Notes under the pieces: generated by a model | The model's database searches: none | What the model was told of the DNA's origin: nothing | What the model saw: the letters and a program-made list of their open reading frames with translations, nothing else | Shown here: positions 7,601 through 11,230 of the stretch, in pieces | How the letters are laid out: every line of letters begins with the position of its first letter | Position numbering within the stretch: position 1 is the first letter of the stretch | Position numbers and translations under genes: made by a program | From: DATDCV01 sp036524155 | GTDB lineage: Bacteria > Verrucomicrobiota > Verrucomicrobiia > Limisphaerales > UBA8199 | DNA length: 11,230 bases | Assembly (NCBI GenBank): GCA_036524155.1 | Contig: DATDCV010000285.1 | Span: 1-11,230 of the forward strand | Reading direction: 5' to 3'

Positions 7601-10586
7601 TGCCGTCCGGGAAAGCCACTGACAGCAGGCGCCTGAGGTTGTCCCAGAGATTGGTTGTCACCAGCCCCAGTTCATTCGTATGGATCCAAACATTCCCGTT
7701 GGTGTAGGAGAATGAGTTGGTGCGGATACCGATCTCGATTTGCGTTTGGAGGAAGCCCTGGCTTGGGCCGCTGGCGTAATAAATGTTGGTCCGCACCAGA
7801 CCGCTCGGGAAGGCGATGCTGGTAACCTTGAGCGTGTTGGTGTCGTGCGTGTAGCGGATCACATCGCCGACCGCGTTGGTGACCGAGGTCAAAAGGTTCG
7901 TGTAAACGGCGTGATAGCCGTATCCGCGGACCAGTTCGCCCCGATTGCCCCATTGCCGCTGGACGATGCGGCCGCTGGAGTCGAAGACGTTGGTGTAAGC
8001 TGCGGGGTTGCCGTTAAAGTAATTGGTGACAATCTCTGGCCGGCCACGGCTGTTGCGCGTAATTGTGACCATCGGGCCTGGTCCTGTGCTCCAGACTTGG
8101 GTGACGCGTTTGAGGGTGCCGACCACCCAAGGAGTTAAGGGGTTTTGGCCCTGGTAAGTGAAGGTCCAAACAGGATTGCGGCTGCTCGAAGCCGGGTCCA
8201 CAGGGCCGGCCATGGCATCCAGGGTGTCGCTGAGGGTGGCGCCATCGGCGCCATGGAGCCAATGCCTGGTCTCGGCGAGATCGTAATCCGCATCCGGCAT
8301 AGCGAGGAAGTTGGTTTTTCCCTGAGCGCTGATCGCGGCATACTGCGCGCGGTCCCAGTGGAAGCTGTTGCGGTACCCTGGAAAGCCGTCACCGGCGACC
8401 CCAGTAGCCCCTCCGCTGCAAAAGGCATAAAGTTGATGATCGCCGCTGGGTTCGGTCACCAAAAGCGAGCGATTCCAGGAACCGTATGTGGCGTTGGTGC
8501 CCTCGAAGATCTGAAAGCTGGTTTCGCCGTAGGGCGTGGTCAGGTTCGTGATATTATTGCTGGTGTCATATTTGAACGAGGAGGAAAGTCCCTGCATATC
8601 CGTAACGTTCGTCAGCCGGCCCAGGTTGTCATAGACGAGCTGGCACGTGGCGTTGTATGGGTTGGTGACCGACGTGATGAGATTGGGATAGCTGGCGTTA
8701 TTGTACCCGAGGGTGTTGGTCCGGCCGTCCAGGTCGACCACGTTCTTGAGGCGGACCACGGCGCCAACCTTCTCATAATTGAATCGGATTCCCCGTCCGT
8801 ATTTGTCGACGCGGTAGCTGCGAAAGTAGTTAGTCTCCTTGGTGGGAAAATCGACAACGTAAGAGTAGCAATTACCCGAACCGGTGGAGGAACCGAGGCC
8901 CACCGGAGCAGCCTGGCCGTCCAGAGTATAGCTCCAGGTGCCGCCGCAGAGGGTGGGCGTGCGCAAGGTAGGCAGCTCCTGCGAAGTGCAGACCTTGCGG
9001 GCGGAAGAGTATTCAGGTGACCCGTTCCGGTTGAAGGTCTGCTGGCCACCGCCAGCCAGATGATTGGTGAAGTAGTTCAAGCCGTCTTTTCCGTAAAGCA
9101 TGCCCAGCCAGTTGCATTCCCATTTGGGACCGAAGCCGCCGATGCCGCTCCCGCGGTCCTCACCCCGTTGCTTGTAGGTAAGCTTGAGCGGCATCAGTTT
9201 CCCATTTGAGAGGTGGTAAAACAGCGGCGAATCATGGAGCCACAGGCTGATGTAGGGCTCGGATATCCGCCAGCGGGGCATGCCGTGGCCGGCCAACATG
9301 GCGCCGCTGCCGCTGTCTATGGCCCGCAAATAGGAGCCGCCGCCGCCGTGATCATACTGTGGCTGGTCCCATCCAGTTTGATGCCCCGTCTTCGGTGTGT
9401 CATCTCCGGAACCGGAATCCGAATCGTCTGACGGGTCCCCGCCGCCGTCGCAGCATGGTGGGGGTGGATTCGGCGGCCCGCCGCCGTCCCCGCCGTCATT
9501 CGAGCTGGGCGGGTCGCAGTCGGCGTCGCTGCCGTCGCCGCCGTCGCAGTCGTCGGGCGGCGCGTCCTCCCAATCGCTAAAACCGCTGGGATAGCCCTTG
9601 CCGAAGATGGCCGCGCACTCGGTGGGAGTGAGCCTGGGCCAGGAGCTTGGAGCCTTCCCCGCAGGGACTATAAAAACCCCGCTGGCCTCGGCCTCGATGG
9701 TCTCCACATCCATCCAGAGCTCGCCATTAAAGGATGGATCCAGCACCAGGGTGCGTTCGGCGCTCTTGTCCATCACCACAGCGTAGTGATTGAGCTTCCA
9801 GTGAATTATCGAAGGCACGACAAGTTCGGCTTGGGCGGGCCGCCGCACCGCTTCCAGTGGAATGCCGTTGGTTCTGCCCAGCTCCAGCAACTCGGCGACG
9901 CTGAAGCCTGTCAGCGGCGCGGGAGTTCGCAGGAGCTGCCGCTTGAGCAGCTTGTTCAACTGCAAATTGGCGCCAAGGCGGTTCAGAGCGAGCAAACCGC
10001 ACGCGTTGGCCGTGCCGGGCTGCGAGCGCATCGCGTGCAGCCGGGCTTTGTTGGCCATGACGGCCGTGCCGTAGGAATAAAGCGGGATTTGAAGTTCCTC
10101 GAGTTCCTGAAGCAGCGCAGCCAGTTCATCCTGGTGGCCTAACCCGGCCAGAAGGCCGCCCCAGCCCGCGGCTGTGCGAGCCGCCAAATGCTGATGCGGG
10201 TAATCAGGATAGTATTTCGTCAGTTCCCAGGCGGCTTGCCAATGCCCCAAAGCCGCCGTCAGCCGGCCCCGCCCCCCGTAGTACTCGGCCAAAAGCACAT
10301 GAAGTGAGGCGGCCCAGCCGGATTGAGGGTGCGCCGTGAGAAAGGACTCGAGGGCATCAAGGCCAGCCGGCAAGCCATTGGTTTGAAATGTATCCATCGC
10401 GGCGAGCAGTTCAGAGGCTTCATCTTTCTGGGGCTCCTGCATGCCCGCCCATTCAAGCGGCGAGCGGAAGATGTGTTTGGCCTCGATTTGCGTGATGTAC
10501 TGATTCCCGATGAGGCCGCCGGAGGCCGCAGTTGAAGCCAAAGGCGTGCAGAGGGCCAGGAAGCAAAGTGCTAATGGAGTTTTCAT
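4602..10586 (-). CDS. C39 peptidase-RHS repeat protein, predicted polymorphic toxin
   Basis: A 1994-residue exported protein. Domains: Sec-type signal peptide (1 to about 21, cleavage near STA-A); TPR-like helices (about 55-165); C39-type cysteine peptidase (about 185-310) with C196 in 'ANACG', H267 in 'NHYAVV' and D283 in 'VLDP'; a Gly/Asp/Ser/Pro linker with four Cys (341-400); RHS/YD repeats from about 450; an Ig-like insert (about 1530-1605); the RHS core (about 1725-1834) with 'RYYAPNLQRWLNRDPIGG' and DPFGL at 1829-1833; then a 160-residue variable tip. In this family the repeats form a shell around the tip, and the core cleaves after DPxGL to free it. The C39 triad looks intact, so the peptidase may process this protein or cargo. 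The ATG at 10586 is 41 bp after the preceding gene, with only weak AGG upstream. The product of the tip is unknown; assignment to RHS is secure, toxin function inferred. Confidence 0.93.
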   Translation of the reverse strand: MKTPLALCFLALCTPLASTAASGGLIGNQYITQIEAKHIFRSPLEWAGMQEPQKDEASELLAAMDTFQTNGLPAGLDALESFLTAHPQSGWAASLHVLLAEYYGGRGRLTAALGHWQAAWELTKYYPDYPHQHLAARTAAGWGGLLAGLGHQDELAALLQELEELQIPLYSYGTAVMANKARLHAMRSQPGTANACGLLALNRLGANLQLNKLLKRQLLRTPAPLTGFSVAELLELGRTNGIPLEAVRRPAQAELVVPSIIHWKLNHYAVVMDKSAERTLVLDPSFNGELWMDVETIEAEASGVFIVPAGKAPSSWPRLTPTECAAIFGKGYPSGFSDWEDAPPDDCDGGDGSDADCDPPSSNDGGDGGGPPNPPPPCCDGGGDPSDDSDSGSGDDTPKTGHQTGWDQPQYDHGGGGSYLRAIDSGSGAMLAGHGMPRWRISEPYISLWLHDSPLFYHLSNGKLMPLKLTYKQRGEDRGSGIGGFGPKWECNWLGMLYGKDGLNYFTNHLAGGGQQTFNRNGSPEYSSARKVCTSQELPTLRTPTLCGGTWSYTLDGQAAPVGLGSSTGSGNCYSYVVDFPTKETNYFRSYRVDKYGRGIRFNYEKVGAVVRLKNVVDLDGRTNTLGYNNASYPNLITSVTNPYNATCQLVYDNLGRLTNVTDMQGLSSSFKYDTSNNITNLTTPYGETSFQIFEGTNATYGSWNRSLLVTEPSGDHQLYAFCSGGATGVAGDGFPGYRNSFHWDRAQYAAISAQGKTNFLAMPDADYDLAETRHWLHGADGATLSDTLDAMAGPVDPASSSRNPVWTFTYQGQNPLTPWVVGTLKRVTQVWSTGPGPMVTITRNSRGRPEIVTNYFNGNPAAYTNVFDSSGRIVQRQWGNRGELVRGYGYHAVYTNLLTSVTNAVGDVIRYTHDTNTLKVTSIAFPSGLVRTNIYYASGPSQGFLQTQIEIGIRTNSFSYTNGNVWIHTNELGLVTTNLWDNLRRLLSVAFPDGTTISNTYSKLDLTGAKDRLGHWTWYGHNSLGQLTSITNVNGQITRYDYCGCGAPSSITRYLGAQSLPTVLSYDIRGRLTNTIYSDNYQINRAYDATTGMPSSISDSGGRSIDIDYVPLGLNFLLANVYARGGSKLFGQTYDEYGHVLTRIDQNAVTITNGYDTVGRLIGRRAFGPAALQYGTIESGLESFVYNSRGLTNYSDALGHLTSFVRDAAGRLLYETNANTELLQFTYSPAGQLLTLTDGKNQTTTWHYDSYGRVTNKVDAASTEILRYIYNPEGRLTNRWSVAKGTTSYGYDYLGNLTNITYPQSTISYGYDSLNRLTSMVDPVGTTSFTWTDGDQLVSEDGPWNADTVSYTYTSRLRTALSLLQPNASPWVQTYGYDSDGRLTNVTSQAGAFGYQYPDNRFDLIRQLTLPSGAYSSRAYDDLARLTDITLYHPNGTVLDSHGYSYDMGSQRTQQVFTAANFVNYTYDNIGQLKTAAGWEQDGTTPRLHEQFGYDYDRAWNLNYRTNNQLVQTFAVNNLNELTSASRSGTLTVAGALSQSAGVSGVTVSGTGLSSGAANVYADGSWARAGATPANGQNTYNASTSDSYGRTAQDSVVVNLPTSSSLYYDGNGNLTNDGLRTFEYDTENQLTSVTVSSAWRSEFCYDGMMRRRIRKEFSWASGAWLQTNEVHYVYDALLVVQERDARNLPQVTYTRGADLSGGLQEAGGIRGLLARTDSSLAGTPFAQACYHYDGNGNVSCLVNASNIVVALYSYSPFGNLLTKNGPLADANIYRFSTKEIDTASGLLYYACRYYAPNLQRWLNRDPIGGAGGLNLYGFVANNPTHKVDPFGLWFGSCDPSWEADALKMTGQPARSILALEATIDSGANALSYRFPVTVPGNEATRAMIQQQMNAAQVQLRDYRAVGTAGGVGATATAICTVGTLPAGAVLTGAGGCGVAAVGWTGVGLAGVGGVVAGKLVGQIGPQGNTVDDLIQRFFRWAVWNPWYAHSCRK
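4605..5084 (-). other. RHS variable C-terminal tip (predicted toxin/translocation domain)
   Basis: These are residues 1835-1994, after the DPFGL delimiter. First comes about 70 residues of mixed, partly helical sequence, then about 60 residues very rich in Gly, Ala, Val and Thr ('GWTGVGLAGVGGVVAGKLVG') that look like glycine-zipper membrane helices. Only about 30 residues follow, ending 'RFFRWAVWNPWYAHSCRK'. I see no nuclease, deaminase or other enzymatic motif. The tip could form pores, or be a membrane-entry module whose enzyme has been lost. Confidence 0.6.
9387..9566 (-). other. Low-complexity linker inside the RHS protein
   Basis: Residues 341-400 consist almost only of Asp, Gly, Ser, Pro and Cys, with cysteines at 347, 357, 378 and 379. 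The DNA is a GC-rich GCC/GTC triplet mosaic prone to length change. It separates the C39 domain from the RHS shell and is probably a flexible acidic tether, perhaps Ca-binding or disulfide-linked outside the cell. Confidence 0.7.
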
Positions 10587-10627
10587 GGTGCGTGCCTGTT
10601 AGATGTGAAGAGTGGTTCGCCTCGAAA

Positions 10628-11230
10628 TCAGGGCAGGTTTGAGTTCTTCTTGGGTTCGGTAATCCAGATTTGGAGGCCGAGATCGGACGCGCTCTGCCAG
10701 TCCGTTTCCCCCGAGTCCACGGCGCCGTTCCCGTTGAGATCTTCTAATGCATCGCATAAGCCGTCGCCATCCTGGTCATGGAAGATGTTGGCGGTTTTCT
10801 TGCCGGCGTAGTCCCAGGTGGCGCGGCCGCCGTAGAGGGTGAAGGCCATGCCGCTCAGGGTGGTGCCTTCGAGGCCGACGAGGCTGGCGGGCACTTCGAG
10901 GCGTACCCACTGGCCGGTTGCGGGCAGGGCGCCGATGGAACGGCGGCTGGGAGTGCCGTTGACGCCCCAGTTGATGTTGTTGGCGCCCCAGTAAGCGCGG
11001 TGGTCCCAGCTCCCGTTGAACCATTGGAGCATGACCTCGGCGGGGACGTTGGCGGGATCGAGGAAAACGTAGGCGATCAGGCTGTCGCCAGCGTTAACGG
11101 CCAGAGTTTCGGTGGCATATTGGAAGTAATGCTGGTGCTCGTAGGGGTAGACGTTTGACTGGTTGGCCCGCTGGCCGGAGAAGGGAGTCGGATTGGCGGT
11201 GATCCAGGTCCAGGAATCGCCGCCGTCGGC
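10628..11230 (-). CDS. Secreted/surface protein, C-terminal part (jelly-roll-like module plus Ca-binding loops)
   Basis: The frame is open without a stop from the right edge of the window to TGA at 10628, so the gene starts outside. Of the 200 visible residues, 1 to about 145 form a beta-rich module with 'SWTWITANPTPFSG', 'EHQHYFQYAT', 'AYVFLDPANVPAEVMLQW', 'HRAYWG' and 'GQWVRLEVPASLVGLEG'; I remember this module from RHS-associated and other surface proteins of environmental bacteria, and by its pattern it is a carbohydrate-binding-like jelly roll (inference). Residues 152-174 have DQDGDGLCDALED and DLNGNGAVDSGETD, thrombospondin type 3/EF-hand-like calcium loops. The end is 'WITEPKKNSNLP'. 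It stops 41 bp before the RHS gene and is probably co-transcribed; it may be a surface partner of the RHS protein. Confidence 0.85.
   Translation of the reverse strand, partial: ADGGDSWTWITANPTPFSGQRANQSNVYPYEHQHYFQYATETLAVNAGDSLIAYVFLDPANVPAEVMLQWFNGSWDHRAYWGANNINWGVNGTPSRRSIGALPATGQWVRLEVPASLVGLEGTTLSGMAFTLYGGRATWDYAGKKTANIFHDQDGDGLCDALEDLNGNGAVDSGETDWQSASDLGLQIWITEPKKNSNLP

Noticed and set aside
6117..7622. Plus-strand frames of 176 and 212 codons
   Set aside because: Antisense shadows of the GC-rich RHS repeats, with no recognisable motif or start context.
8145..9020. 291-codon plus-strand open frame
   Set aside because: Lies wholly antisense to the RHS gene; its Val/Gly/Ala-rich composition is the mirror of RHS codons and no domain is visible.
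1..11230. tRNA, rRNA, transposase or attachment sites
   Set aside because: No cloverleaf, rRNA-like sequence, DDE/recombinase motif or terminal inverted repeat pair was recognised by eye.

Overview
The window most resembles a chromosomal accessory region of a Verrucomicrobiota bacterium, probably Limisphaerales/Pedosphaera-like. The clues are a very long RHS/YD-repeat protein rich in Thr-Asn ('LTNVT'-type) repeats with an N-terminal C39-type cysteine peptidase domain, a YVTN-propeller di-heme cytochrome, weak or absent Shine-Dalgarno sites, and a gene-free stretch full of short tandem repeats. This assignment is inference from style and remembered families, not from a search.

All credible genes lie on the minus strand. 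In order of transcription: (1) the C-terminal 200 codons of a secreted or surface protein entering from the right edge (10628-11230), with a WxxIT...HQHYF...AYVFLDP-type module followed by calcium-binding DxDGDG loops; (2) 41 bp later, a 1994-residue C39 peptidase-RHS protein (4602-10586) ending in the canonical DPFGL delimiter and a 160-residue Gly/Ala-rich variable C-terminal domain; (3) an 87-codon reading frame of unknown status (4342-4605) that starts in an ATGA overlap with the RHS stop; (4) a 267-residue protein with two Sel1-like repeats (3549-4352); (5) a shorter protein (3135-3542) clearly paralogous to the N-terminal half of gene 4; and (6) a di-heme cytochrome c / YVTN beta-propeller protein (1388-3004).

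Genes 2-5 are packed with overlaps or gaps of a few bases and read as one transcription unit. The best interpretation is a polymorphic-toxin locus: a large RHS protein with its own peptidase domain, a C-terminal tip cut off at DPFGL, and immediately downstream one or two candidate immunity genes that are paralogues of each other. The toxin tip is mostly a glycine-zipper-like hydrophobic region with only about 30 residues after it, so it either acts on membranes or has lost an enzymatic end. An 8-bp poly-G tract and unresolved alternative frames next to the RHS stop make this junction the most interesting place in the window. The cytochrome gene is probably functionally unrelated.

The left 1.38 kb has no believable gene. 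It is a chain of at least eight different short tandem repeats with units of 7, 8, 9, 10, 14 and 18 bp, plus one possible terminator hairpin downstream of the cytochrome gene.
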